Of a DNA stretch of 64,000 nucleotides, positions 8,712 to 17,137 are shown piece by piece. Made by a program: the position numbers and the translations under genes. Each line of letters begins with the position of its first letter. Position 1 is the first letter of the stretch. Origin of the DNA: Ornithobacterium rhinotracheale DSM 15997 (GTDB lineage Bacteria > Bacteroidota > Bacteroidia > Flavobacteriales > Weeksellaceae). Below the pieces are notes generated by a model. That model was not told the origin of the DNA and searched no databases. It worked only from the letters and a program-made list of their open reading frames with translations. The DNA lies in NCBI RefSeq assembly GCF_000265465.1, contig NC_018016.1, positions 749,501 through 813,500 on the forward strand, in the 5' to 3' direction.

Positions 8712-10166
8712 ATGGCAGAAAATAATCAAAATCAGACTCCCGAAGAAGAATTCCAATCATTCAGAAATAGCATAGGCACAGCTGAAAAATCTGGGAAAAG
8801 AAAATGGGTTTATGCTAAAAAACCCGAGGGGAAATACTATAAATGGCGAAGCATTGTAAGCTATTTCTTGCTTGCATTCTTAATCATTACTCCTTTTATC
8901 AAAATCAATGGCAATCCATTGTTTAAATTTGATATCATAAGTAGAGAATTTTATATTTTCAGTTATCCATTCTTCACCTCCGATTTCAAGATTTTTGCAA
9001 TTGGTATGATTACAAGCATTGTATTTATCATTCTTTTCACGGTGGTGTATGGTCGTATTTTCTGTGGATGGATTTGTCCGCAAACCATTTTCTTGGAAAT
9101 GGTATTTAGAAAAATTGAATACGCCATTGATGGGGACAGAAACAAACAAATGAAACTTGCCAAGCAAGAATGGAATGAAGAAAAAATCAGAAAAAGATTA
9201 TTGAAATGGAGTATTTATGCAGTGCTCTCATTCATTATCGCCAATATCATGTTTGCTTGGATTATCGGGATAGATGAGCTTAAAAAACTTATCACCGAAG
9301 GACCTATTCAAAATTTAAGCACATTCATAGGACTACTTATCTTTACAGGAGCGTTCTACTTCGTGTTTACTTGGTTTAGAGAACAAGCCTGTGTACTTGT
9401 CTGTCCTTATGGTAGATTGCAAGGTGTTTTGATTGATAGAAAAACCATCATCGTAGCCTACGATTACAAAAGAGGTGAGCGTACCAAAGGTAGAGCCAGA
9501 TTCAAACGAGGAGTAGACCGTGCTGCCGAGGGAATTGGTGATTGTATCGATTGTGGCAACTGTGTAGTTGTGTGCCCTACCGGGATCGACATCAGAAACG
9601 GGACTCAGCTTGAGTGCGTAAACTGTACTGCGTGTATTGATGCCTGCGACGAGGTGATGACCAAAATTAATTTACCAACGGGATTGATTCGCTATGCCTC
9701 CGAAGAAAACATTGCAGAGAAAAAACCATTTAAATTCACTGCGAGAATGGCGGCTTATACATTTGTGCTGGTATTATTACTTTCTGTCTTAACGGCTTTA
9801 ATCTTTACCCGATCAGATGTAAACTCTAAATTCTTAAAAGAAGCTGGAACCGATTTTAAAATTGTGAACAACAATATTGTAACCAATAATTTTGAATACA
9901 ATTTGCAAAACAAGACTAAAGAAACTAAACAATTACATTTAGAACTTGCTAATTATAAAGATGGAAAAATTGAACTCGTAAATCACGCACCTATATTAAT
10001 CCTAGAACCAGGAAAACAAGTTCAAGGAAAAATGATTATCTCGATTCCTAAACACGAATTGAAATCTTATAAGGCAAAAATTACGATCAATGTACTAGAC
10101 GAAAACAATAAATTAATCGATTCTTATCGTACAAGTTTCTCGGCTCCGTACAAATTCCAATACTAA
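8712..10166 (+). CDS. ccoG: CcoG, cbb3 oxidase accessory ferredoxin-type protein
   Basis: A polytopic inner-membrane iron-sulfur protein implicated in copper reduction during cbb3 assembly. Of 484 residues, the first 230 carry about five membrane helices and the CGWICPQT motif. Two ferredoxin motifs follow (CIDCGNCVVVCPTG and CVNCTACIDACD), then another helix near residue 345 and a C-terminal periplasmic Ig-like domain. A TAATTTTG -7 element lies at 8700-8707, only 4 nt before the ATG, which suggests a nearly leaderless mRNA. It forms an operon with ccoH. Confidence 0.94.
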   Translation: MAENNQNQTPEEEFQSFRNSIGTAEKSGKRKWVYAKKPEGKYYKWRSIVSYFLLAFLIITPFIKINGNPLFKFDIISREFYIFSYPFFTSDFKIFAIGMITSIVFIILFTVVYGRIFCGWICPQTIFLEMVFRKIEYAIDGDRNKQMKLAKQEWNEEKIRKRLLKWSIYAVLSFIIANIMFAWIIGIDELKKLITEGPIQNLSTFIGLLIFTGAFYFVFTWFREQACVLVCPYGRLQGVLIDRKTIIVAYDYKRGERTKGRARFKRGVDRAAEGIGDCIDCGNCVVVCPTGIDIRNGTQLECVNCTACIDACDEVMTKINLPTGLIRYASEENIAEKKPFKFTARMAAYTFVLVLLLSVLTALIFTRSDVNSKFLKEAGTDFKIVNNNIVTNNFEYNLQNKTKETKQLHLELANYKDGKIELVNHAPILILEPGKQVQGKMIISIPKHELKSYKAKITINVLDENNKLIDSYRTSFSAPYKFQY

Positions 10167-10175
10167 AAGAAAAAT

Positions 10176-10622
10176 ATGGCAAAATTTAATTTTACTTGGG
10201 GGCATGGCGTCATTTTAGCACTCGTGGGATTTATGGCATTTATTTTAAGTCTAATTTTTCTAGCCGATACACCAGGCGATTTAGTTTCAGAGAATTATTA
10301 TGAGCATTCTTTAAATTATCAAAAAGAAACCATAGAAGCCGAAAAAAACACCAATGCTCTTGCACACAAACCAGAGGTAAAGCTACAAGCAAATGGAATA
10401 AATATCGTATTTCCAGAAGAAATACAGCCAAGCGAAGGCTCTGTTTTGCTCATGCGTGGAGCCTATGCAAAAGATGATGTAAAGGACACTTTGCGTTTAA
10501 GAAATCAACAGCAATTGATTCCCGCAGCAAAATTGCAGAAAGGAGAATACGATATGGAACTTCGCTGGAAAAGCAACGGAGATTTCTATTTAATAAAAAA
10601 AAGAATTGAATGGGGGTATTAA
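10176..10622 (+). CDS. ccoH: CcoH/FixH-family cbb3 oxidase assembly protein
   Basis: A 148-residue protein with one N-terminal membrane helix (about 10-31) and a periplasmic domain with GDLVSENYYEHSLNYQKE, typical of FixH. CcoH helps assemble or stabilise the cbb3 complex. It starts 9 nt after ccoG, and its last 13 nt overlap the next gene. Confidence 0.9.
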   Translation: MAKFNFTWGHGVILALVGFMAFILSLIFLADTPGDLVSENYYEHSLNYQKETIEAEKNTNALAHKPEVKLQANGINIVFPEEIQPSEGSVLLMRGAYAKDDVKDTLRLRNQQQLIPAAKLQKGEYDMELRWKSNGDFYLIKKRIEWGY

Positions 10623-11329
10623 TCATCTCTGCACTTGTTTTAGGCCTAGCCAATAGTTTGCATTGCGTGGGCATGTGTGGTCCTATTGCTTTTTCCTTGG
10701 GGCTTTCTCAAGAAAAAAATGTAGCCTTTTACACCAAAAACCTTTTATACCAGCTGGGGAGAGTTACCACCTATACATCTCTGGGAGTGCTCGTTGGCTT
10801 GGTAGGGAAAGGAATTTCATTGGCTGGATTTCATGGAAAAATCAGCATAGCCATGGGGATTTTAATGATCATTTATGCCCTTTTGCCCAAGAAAACCATT
10901 GCAAAAGTTGAAAGCTTTGGGAATACTTCAAGATTTTTAATGCAAGTAAAATCTAAACTAGGCGAATTCATCAAAAAAAGAAGTTATTTCTCATTATACA
11001 TTACAGGAATCCTAAACGGCTTACTGCCTTGTGGAGCCGTTTATGTTGCATTGATTGCCGCCATCGCTGCAGGAAGTGTAGCCAAAAGTGCAATGTTTAT
11101 GGCACTTTTTGGATTAGGGACTATTCCGTTGATGTTTTTGGCTGTGTTTCTAGGCGCAAGCCTGAATTTACCACTCAGAAATAAATTAAATAAAATATTG
11201 CCTTATTTAATTATTTTAGTAGGAATACTATTCATCATCAGAGGACTAGAACTCGGCATTCCGTTTTTATCCCCACCCGCCTCGGCATTGGATGTAAGCG
11301 GAAATCCACATTCTTGTCATTGTCATTAA
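10610..11329 (+). CDS. TauE/SafE/UreH-like (DsbD_2) membrane protein of the cco locus
   Basis: A six-helix membrane protein (239 residues) beginning in a helix with the HCVGMCGPIAFSLG motif. A second conserved GLLPCGAVYVAL motif lies near residue 140. This family belongs to the UreH/DsbD_2 group and is usually linked to cbb3 or copper handling in Bacteroidota. It ends in a His/Cys-rich tail (NPHSCHCH) that could bind copper or another metal. It overlaps ccoH by 13 nt, so coupling is likely. A metal-transport or reductant role is inference; substrate unknown. Confidence 0.82.
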   Translation: MGVLIISALVLGLANSLHCVGMCGPIAFSLGLSQEKNVAFYTKNLLYQLGRVTTYTSLGVLVGLVGKGISLAGFHGKISIAMGILMIIYALLPKKTIAKVESFGNTSRFLMQVKSKLGEFIKKRSYFSLYITGILNGLLPCGAVYVALIAAIAAGSVAKSAMFMALFGLGTIPLMFLAVFLGASLNLPLRNKLNKILPYLIILVGILFIIRGLELGIPFLSPPASALDVSGNPHSCHCH

Positions 11330-11347
11330 TCAATTATTTTTTAAGCT

Positions 11348-12049
11348 ATGGAAGTGCAAAAAACATACATACAAAAACGCTTATTCCTCCTACAAGATAA
11401 AAGCTACAAGGATTTTCAAGAACGATTGATCCCAACCGTGGAACCTGATAGGATTATTGGGATCCGAACACCAAGGCTTAGAAAATTTGCCAAAGATTTT
11501 TTTAAAGAAAAGCCTGAGCTCTTGAACGAATTTTTGGCAGATTTACCACATACTTATTATGAGGAAAATAATCTGCATTTATTCCTAGTTTCAGAGTTTA
11601 AGGATTTAGCGCACGCAATCAGCGAGACTGAACGCATACTGCCCTATATAGACAACTGGGCTACTTGCGACATCACTCGACCAAAAGTTTTTGAAGAAAA
11701 TCCTGAGCTTATTTATTCCAAGATAAAAGAATGGATTACGAGCGAACATGAATTTACGATTCGCTACGCCATTGGGATTTTGCTTGAACTGTATTTAGAC
11801 GAGAATTTCTCGACCGAACATTTAGACTTAGTCGCTTCGGTAACAGATGAACGCTACTATGTGCAAATGATGATGGCTTGGTACTTTAGCTATGCTTTGA
11901 TTAAGCAATACGAGCACGCAATTCCTTATCTTGAGCAACATAAATTACCACCTTTTGTTCATACTAAAACCATTCAAAAAGCGATTGAGAGTAGACGCGT
12001 TTCAGATAAGAAAAAATCATATCTAAAAACTTTAAGACAAAAAAGTTAA
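11348..12049 (+). CDS. DNA alkylation repair protein, AlkD-like HEAT-repeat family
   Basis: A 233-residue all-helical protein matching the DNA_alkylation (AlkC/AlkD) family: VEPDRIIGIRTPRLRKFAKDF near the start, then IDNWATCDITRPKVF and IRYAIGILLELYL. AlkD enzymes remove alkylated purines using a HEAT-repeat surface with a conserved Trp/Asp/Arg set; the WATCD segment fits. It starts 18 nt after the preceding gene. Substrate specificity is not certain, because some members of this fold have no glycosylase activity. Confidence 0.85.
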   Translation: MEVQKTYIQKRLFLLQDKSYKDFQERLIPTVEPDRIIGIRTPRLRKFAKDFFKEKPELLNEFLADLPHTYYEENNLHLFLVSEFKDLAHAISETERILPYIDNWATCDITRPKVFEENPELIYSKIKEWITSEHEFTIRYAIGILLELYLDENFSTEHLDLVASVTDERYYVQMMMAWYFSYALIKQYEHAIPYLEQHKLPPFVHTKTIQKAIESRRVSDKKKSYLKTLRQKS

Positions 12050-12081
12050 ACTCAAGGTTTTATTCTTAAAAAGAAAAAAAT

Positions 12082-12089
12082 TATATTTG
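12082..12089 (+). promoter_or_regulatory. -7 promoter element of sucD
   Basis: TATATTTG, 24 nt before the sucD ATG. The -33 element is weak. Confidence 0.5.
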
Positions 12090-12113
12090 TAGCATATCCA
12101 AAAAAATAAAAAA

Positions 12114-12983
12114 ATGTCAGTACTAGTAAATAAAGATTCAAAAATCATCGTTCAAGGTTTTACAGGAAGCGAAGGAACTTTCCATGCAGAACAAATGATT
12201 GCTTACGGAACCAATGTTGTAGGAGGTGTTACACCTAAAAAAGGAGGACAAACTCATTTAGGAAAACCTGTCTTCAACACTGTGCAAGATGCTGTAGATG
12301 CAACAGGTGCCGATGTAAGTATCATTTTCGTTCCGCCAGCTTTTGCCGCTGACGCCATCATGGAAGCTGCAGATTCTGGAATCAAAGTGATCGTTTGTAT
12401 CACCGAGGGGATTCCTACCGCAGATATGGTTCGCGTAAAAGCCTATGTAGACCAAAGAGATTGTACACTTGTCGGTCCTAACTGTCCAGGTGTTATCACT
12501 TCTGAAGAGGCTAAAGTGGGCATCATGCCAGGTTTTGTCTTCAAAAAAGGAAAAGTGGGTATAGTGTCTAAATCAGGAACGCTTACTTACGAAGCGGCAG
12601 ATCAAGTGGTAAAAGCGGGATACGGAATTTCTACCGCTATCGGAATTGGAGGGGATCCTATTATTGGCACAACTACCAAAGAGGCTGTTGAACTTTTCAT
12701 GAACGATCCTGAAACCGAATGTATTGTCATGATCGGAGAAATTGGCGGACAATTAGAAGCTGAAGCTGCCAAATGGATCAAAGAAAATGGCACAAAACCA
12801 GTAGTAGGATTCATCGCGGGACAAACTGCACCAAAGGGTAGAACCATGGGACACGCAGGGGCTATCGTAGGAGGTAAAGATGATACCGCACAAGCAAAAA
12901 TGAAAATTATGCAAGAATGTGGAATTCATGTCGTATCTTCGCCAGCGAAAATCGGAGCTAAAGTAGCTGAGGTTTTAAAATAA
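12114..12983 (+). CDS. sucD: Succinyl-CoA synthetase (ADP-forming), alpha subunit
   Basis: A TCA-cycle enzyme interconverting succinyl-CoA and succinate with substrate-level phosphorylation. The 289-residue protein has the CoA-binding Rossmann start ([12 protein letters not shown]), the family signature [10 protein letters not shown] and the phosphohistidine loop [11 protein letters not shown]. The beta-subunit gene sucC is not adjacent here; that split is not unusual in this phylum. A short A-rich leader precedes the start. Confidence 0.96.
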   Translation: MSVLVNKDSKIIVQGFTGSEGTFHAEQMIAYGTNVVGGVTPKKGGQTHLGKPVFNTVQDAVDATGADVSIIFVPPAFAADAIMEAADSGIKVIVCITEGIPTADMVRVKAYVDQRDCTLVGPNCPGVITSEEAKVGIMPGFVFKKGKVGIVSKSGTLTYEAADQVVKAGYGISTAIGIGGDPIIGTTTKEAVELFMNDPETECIVMIGEIGGQLEAEAAKWIKENGTKPVVGFIAGQTAPKGRTMGHAGAIVGGKDDTAQAKMKIMQECGIHVVSSPAKIGAKVAEVLK

Positions 12984-13005
12984 AAATTTGAAAAATTAAT
13001 TACTT

Positions 13006-13614
13006 ATGAAAAATAAATTTATTTTATCAGGAATACTATGTTTGGTATTCAGTATGAGTTTTGCGCAAGTTATTAGCTTCCTACAAGACTCTAAATTTGG
13101 TGTAAAAGCAGGATTAGACTACTCCAGAATTAAGAACATTCATGCTGAATCTGGCTCTAGACTAGGTTTGAATGCGGGAGTTTTTGCCATGATTCCTGTT
13201 AGCTATGGAGACGAGTTCTACATTCAACCAGAAATCAATTACGCTCAAAAAGGTGAGAAAAATGATGTACCTGGCTCAAAGAAAGAAGTATATAGTTTAA
13301 ACTATATCGATGTGCCTGTTTTGTTTAAAGCTTACTTTTCTGAACGAGATACAGATTTCTTTGGTTTATTCGGTCCACAATTTTCTTTCTTAGTTAGCGA
13401 TAAGGTTAAAAACCCATTAAATACCGAATCTCTAGACGAGAAATATAACAAATTTGATTTTGGTTTAGTCGGAGGTTTAGGTTTTTCTTACCTAAGAAAA
13501 TGGGAAGTTGATGCTAGACTTTCTTACGGATTTATTGATGCTGTAACTGTAAAAAATCAAAAAGAAACAAACAATAATGTCGTAGCTAGTTTATCATTTT
13601 CTTATGTTTTCTAA
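13006..13614 (+). CDS. Outer-membrane beta-barrel protein, PorT-like
   Basis: A 202-residue exported protein. A signal peptide (MKNKFILSGILCLVFSMSFAQ) is followed by alternating beta-strand sequence typical of PorT/OMP_b-brl_2 small barrels (FGVKAGLDYSRI, FYIQPEINYAQKGE, LNYIDVPVLFKAYF, FGLVGGLGFSYL) and ends in an aromatic residue (SFSYVF), as outer-membrane barrels do. It starts 22 nt after sucD. Function unknown beyond location. Confidence 0.85.
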   Translation: MKNKFILSGILCLVFSMSFAQVISFLQDSKFGVKAGLDYSRIKNIHAESGSRLGLNAGVFAMIPVSYGDEFYIQPEINYAQKGEKNDVPGSKKEVYSLNYIDVPVLFKAYFSERDTDFFGLFGPQFSFLVSDKVKNPLNTESLDEKYNKFDFGLVGGLGFSYLRKWEVDARLSYGFIDAVTVKNQKETNNNVVASLSFSYVF

Positions 13615-13634
13615 ACATTAAAAATAAAACACAA

Positions 13635-13670
13635 AAAAAGGCTTTTCAAAAATCAATGAAAAGCCTTTTT
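13635..13670. terminator. Bidirectional terminator
   Basis: Stem AAAAAGGCTTTTC / GAAAAGCCTTTTT (13 bp, 10-nt loop) between the convergent barrel gene and tdk. Confidence 0.9.
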
Positions 13671-13679
13671 TATTATCTA

Positions 13680-14270
13680 TTATTTTTCTTCTTCCTTTCT
13701 TAATTCTTCCCAGAAGACTGCTCGGCTCAAAGGTTCGTATTCTGCTCTTTCGCCAAGCTCCACCAATTTATCACTCTTAATTTTTCGATGAGAATAATTG
13801 GCTAGATTCCCTGTTTTCACACAGATTGCATGCACTTTGGTCACATATTCCGCTACCGCCATTAAATTTGGCATAGGACCAAATGGACGACCTTTAAAAT
13901 CCATGTCTAATCCCGCAATAATTATTCTTTTCCCCGAATTAGCTAAAAGATTTGCCACCTCAACAATTCCTTCGTCAAAGAATTGAGCCTCATCTATCCC
14001 CACCACATCACAATCGCTTGCTAAAATGGGCAAGTTAGAACTCGCCTCAATCGGGGTTGCTTGTTTTTTGTTTTCATCATGCGATACCACATCTTGCTCA
14101 TCGTAGCGTTTATCAATTGCGGGTTTAAAGATTTCTACCTTTTGCCCAGCCAATTCGGCTCGTTTCACTCTACGAATCAACTCTTCGGTTTTGCCCGAAA
14201 ACATAGAGCCACAGATTACTTCGATCCAGCCCGTATTTTTTCTATGATTTATGGTATTCTCTAAAAACAT
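13680..14270 (-). CDS. tdk: Thymidine kinase, TK1 type
   Basis: Phosphorylates thymidine with ATP in the salvage pathway. It has the Walker A motif [12 protein letters not shown], the lasso-like [12 protein letters not shown] Walker B region and [17 protein letters not shown]. The protein is 196 residues. Of the zinc-binding cysteines found in TK1 of many bacteria, only one (AICVKTGN) is visible and the C-terminal pair is missing (YEPLSRAVF), so it probably lacks the zinc site. A TAAATTTG -7 element (14275-14282, minus strand) sits 4 nt upstream of the ATG. Confidence 0.95.
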   Translation of the reverse strand: MFLENTINHRKNTGWIEVICGSMFSGKTEELIRRVKRAELAGQKVEIFKPAIDKRYDEQDVVSHDENKKQATPIEASSNLPILASDCDVVGIDEAQFFDEGIVEVANLLANSGKRIIIAGLDMDFKGRPFGPMPNLMAVAEYVTKVHAICVKTGNLANYSHRKIKSDKLVELGERAEYEPLSRAVFWEELRKEEEK

Positions 14271-14419
14271 AAGGCAAATTTACAATCTAATTTTTTTTAT
14301 TTCACTAAATATTTGATTTGGTTTTTTGCAGAGATATTTTATATATAAATTTTAATTTTTATCGCCAAAATTATTTTTTAATACAGAGAATTATTTGTAC
14401 TTTGTACGAGAATAAAAGA

Positions 14420-15238
14420 ATGATTATGAATTTATTAGAAATCGCAACACGGGCTGTAGCACTTGCTGGCGAAGAGGTTTTAAAACAATACCAAAACGGA
14501 TTCTCCACCGAGACCAAAGCCGACGGATCGCCTGTTACAAGTGCAGATTTAGCCGCCAACAAAATCTTGCAAAAACATGTTTCCTTTACAGACATTCCAT
14601 ACTTTAGTGAGGAAGGAGATAAGGATTCTTTACAAGAAATTAGAAATACGCCCACCTATTGGATTGCAGACCCTATTGATGGCACCATGGATTTTGTCAA
14701 CAAAACAGATGAATATTGCGTGTGTCTAGGCTTAGTTGAGAATAATACGGCTAAGCTAGGAGTTTTGTACGCCCCATCGCTTGGATTGTTCTATTTCGGT
14801 AGCGATAAATGCCCTTCTCGTAAATTCATCGGGACTCAACAACAATTGCACAAAATGGCTCTGAAATCGGATTTTTTTGAACAATTGATGAAACACAGCA
14901 AGCCAATTCCTACCATGGATTTGCCCGAAGATTACACTTTTCTTTGTAGCAAATTCCACATGGATCCTGGCACCGAGGAATACATCAAAAAAATTAAATC
15001 CGAACATGAAATTTTCCGCACAAAGCCTATGGGAAGCGTTATCAAACTTGGGCTAATTGCCGATCGGTGGGCTACGGAGTACACCCGCTTTAGACCTGTA
15101 AACTTTTGGGACATTGCCGCAGGACATGCCATTGCCAAATACGCAGGACTTAAAGTTTGCTATCCCAACACCGACAAAGAAATCACTTATGATAGCGAAG
15201 ATTTAAAAGTGCATGGCTATTCAATCCATTGGAAATAA
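14420..15238 (+). CDS. Inositol-monophosphatase-superfamily enzyme, CysQ-like (3'(2'),5'-bisphosphate nucleotidase)
   Basis: A metal-dependent phosphatase of 272 residues. It shows the superfamily metal-binding set: SEEGD near residue 70, then WIADPIDGTMDFVN, and C-terminal VNFWDIAAGHAI. CysQ members hydrolyse PAP to AMP in sulfate assimilation and stress; the GTMDF variant leans to CysQ, but inositol or other sugar phosphates cannot be excluded. The frame is open from 14318, yet the family N-terminus starts at MIMNLLEIATRA (14420, or the Met at 14426). It stands alone, converging on recA. Confidence 0.85.
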   Translation: MIMNLLEIATRAVALAGEEVLKQYQNGFSTETKADGSPVTSADLAANKILQKHVSFTDIPYFSEEGDKDSLQEIRNTPTYWIADPIDGTMDFVNKTDEYCVCLGLVENNTAKLGVLYAPSLGLFYFGSDKCPSRKFIGTQQQLHKMALKSDFFEQLMKHSKPIPTMDLPEDYTFLCSKFHMDPGTEEYIKKIKSEHEIFRTKPMGSVIKLGLIADRWATEYTRFRPVNFWDIAAGHAIAKYAGLKVCYPNTDKEITYDSEDLKVHGYSIHWK

Positions 15239-15254
15239 ATTCATTCAAGCATAA

Positions 15255-15286
15255 AAAAATCCGTTCAACAAAGTGAACGGATTTTT
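15255..15286. terminator. Bidirectional terminator
   Basis: Stem AAAAATCCGTTCA / TGAACGGATTTTT with a 6-nt loop between the convergent phosphatase gene and recA. Confidence 0.9.
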
Positions 15287-15311
15287 CGTTTAATTAAAAA
15301 AACTAAAAAAT

Positions 15312-16313
15312 CTATTTTTTCTCTAATTCTTCTTTAATTTTCTCTTCTAATTCTTCGGCTAATTCTGGATTATCTTTCAATACCGCACGCACGGCATCTC
15401 GCCCTTGTCCTAGTTTAGTATCTGCATAAGAATACCAAGAGCCACTTTTTTTCACGATTTCTAAATCGGTAGCAATGTCTAAAATCTCGCCTGCTTTAGA
15501 GATTCCTTCGCCATACATAATGTCGAATTCTGCACTACGGAATGGCGGAGCTACTTTGTTTTTCACTACTTTTACGCGAGTCAAGTTTCCGATGACATCG
15601 TTCCCATCTTTAATCTGAGTAGAACGACGAATGTCTAGACGCACCGATGCATAGAATTTAAGTGCATTACCACCCGTTGTGGTTTCTGGACTACCGAACA
15701 TCACACCGATTTTCTCTCTCAATTGGTTGATGAAAATAGCAGTACATTTGGTTTTATTGATAGTTCCCGTGAGCTTTCTCAAGGCTTGAGACATCAAACG
15801 CGCTTGCAATCCCATTTTGGAATCGCCCATATCTCCGTCGATTTCCGACTTTGGCGTTAAAGCCGCTACCGAATCGATTACAATAATATCAATTGCACCT
15901 GAACGGATTAAGTTATCGGCAATTTCTAAAGCTTGCTCCCCATTATCTGGCTGAGAGATAATTAAATGCTCAACATCTACGCCTAATTTTTCTGCGTAAT
16001 ATCTATCAAATGCGTGCTCTGCATCGATGAAAGCTGCAATTCCGCCAGACTTTTGAGCTTCGGCAATGGCATGAATTGCCAAAGTGGTTTTACCAGAAGA
16101 TTCTGGACCGTAAATCTCCACGATTCTACCGCGCGGATACCCTCCCACGCCCAAGGCTAAATCTAAACCTAGAGACCCCGTAGGGATTACTGGAATATTT
16201 TCGTCTATGGCTTTGTCGCCCATCATCATCACGGCACCTTTACCATAGCTTTTGTCCATTTTATCAAGCACTAGCTGGAGTGCTTTCCTTTTCGCTTCGT
16301 CTATTTCGCTCAT
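15312..16313 (-). CDS. recA: Recombinase RecA
   Basis: The DNA strand-exchange and SOS co-protease protein. All landmarks are present: Walker [12 protein letters not shown], Walker [11 protein letters not shown], loop L1/L2 region ([24 protein letters not shown]) and an acidic C-terminal tail. Length is 333 residues. It lies 4 nt downstream of bcp on the same strand, so it is probably cotranscribed with the peroxiredoxin. I could not recognise a LexA box in the short upstream gap. Confidence 0.98.
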   Translation of the reverse strand: MSEIDEAKRKALQLVLDKMDKSYGKGAVMMMGDKAIDENIPVIPTGSLGLDLALGVGGYPRGRIVEIYGPESSGKTTLAIHAIAEAQKSGGIAAFIDAEHAFDRYYAEKLGVDVEHLIISQPDNGEQALEIADNLIRSGAIDIIVIDSVAALTPKSEIDGDMGDSKMGLQARLMSQALRKLTGTINKTKCTAIFINQLREKIGVMFGSPETTTGGNALKFYASVRLDIRRSTQIKDGNDVIGNLTRVKVVKNKVAPPFRSAEFDIMYGEGISKAGEILDIATDLEIVKKSGSWYSYADTKLGQGRDAVRAVLKDNPELAEELEEKIKEELEKK

Positions 16314-16317
16314 ATTT

Positions 16318-16782
16318 TTATTTTTCTGAATTTAAAATTTGATTGGTATGATCTTTTGTTTTCACTTTTTCTATCACGCGCTCCACCACTCCGTTTTCAT
16401 CAATAATGAATGTCGTACGATGAATTCCGTCATAGGTTTTACCCATGAATTTCTTTTCGCCCCACACGCCAAATGCTTCAATAATTTTCTTATCCACATC
16501 GGCAATCACAGGGAATTTAAAATCGTATTTATCACTGAATTTTCGTTGTTTTTCTACCGAATCTGCACTCACGCCTATCACTTGGTAGCCTTGTGCTTTT
16601 AGCGCATCAAGATTATCGTTGATGTTGCAAGCCTCTGCCGTGCAACCTGGCGTACTGGCTTTTGGGTAGAAAAAAACGACTAATTTCTGATTTTTGAAAT
16701 CGGCAGATGAATGCTCCTTCCCAAATTGGTCTACACCTTTGAAATCGGGCATTTTATCGCCTACTTGTAACATTTTATTCAT
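16318..16782 (-). CDS. bcp: Peroxiredoxin Bcp/PrxQ
   Basis: A thiol peroxidase of the bacterioferritin comigratory protein type (154 residues). It has [20 protein letters not shown] with the peroxidatic Cys and a resolving Cys five residues later, a PrxQ signature. The start at 16782 ([14 protein letters not shown]) follows family length; the Met at 16773 is an alternative. The upstream open-frame extension is Asn/Lys-rich and not conserved. It probably shares an mRNA with recA. Confidence 0.93.
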   Translation of the reverse strand: MNKMLQVGDKMPDFKGVDQFGKEHSSADFKNQKLVVFFYPKASTPGCTAEACNINDNLDALKAQGYQVIGVSADSVEKQRKFSDKYDFKFPVIADVDKKIIEAFGVWGEKKFMGKTYDGIHRTTFIIDENGVVERVIEKVKTKDHTNQILNSEK

Positions 16783-16863
16783 TCCGTAAAAATACGATTT
16801 TTTTCTGGTTTCTCTATTATTTAAATAGATTTTAAGATTTGTGAAATTATGGTTTAAAATATT

Positions 16864-16871
16864 TACCTTTG
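16864..16871 (+). promoter_or_regulatory. -7 promoter element
   Basis: TACCTTTG matches TAnnTTTG, 14 nt before the ATG of the small membrane protein at 16886. TTTG at 16838-16841 could be the -33 element (22-nt spacer). Confidence 0.5.
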
Positions 16872-16885
16872 AGAAAAATAAAATC

Positions 16886-17056
16886 ATGAATAATCGTCAA
16901 AAAATCCTTTTTACCACTCTAGTACTCGTTGAGCTAGCAAGTGTTGTGCTATGGTTTATGGGAAAAATTGATTTAATTGTATTTGTATTAATCATGGCTA
17001 TCGTGGGACTAGGCATCGGATGGGGCGTAAATAAACTTTCGGATTCGGAAAAATAA
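16886..17056 (+). CDS. Small two-helix membrane protein, unknown function
   Basis: A 56-residue protein with two predicted membrane helices (about 6-22 and 27-45) joined by a tight MGKIDL turn, and a short charged tail. I recognise no family. The start at 16886 is favoured over the upstream open frame because a promoter element sits 14 nt before it and the bcp start region lies just upstream on the other strand. It precedes the peptidase gene but has its own promoter-like signal. Confidence 0.7.
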   Translation: MNNRQKILFTTLVLVELASVVLWFMGKIDLIVFVLIMAIVGLGIGWGVNKLSDSEK

Positions 17057-17097
17057 TCTACTTTTTTCATTAAAAGCAAGCACATAGTGTTAATAAA

Positions 17098-17129
17098 TTG
17101 CAACTTTTCACAGAATATTTCTATATTTG
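17098..17129 (+). promoter_or_regulatory. Promoter of the peptidase-POT operon
   Basis: TTG at 17098-17100, a 21-nt spacer, and TATATTTG at 17122-17129. It fits the Bacteroidetes consensus and is 8 nt before the peptidase ATG, leaving an extremely short leader. Confidence 0.6.
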
Positions 17130-17137
17130 GGGGAATT

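Noticed and set aside
14318-14419. N-terminal extension of the CysQ-like protein
   Set aside because: Sequence is Phe/Tyr/Asn-rich, AT-rich and outside the conserved domain.
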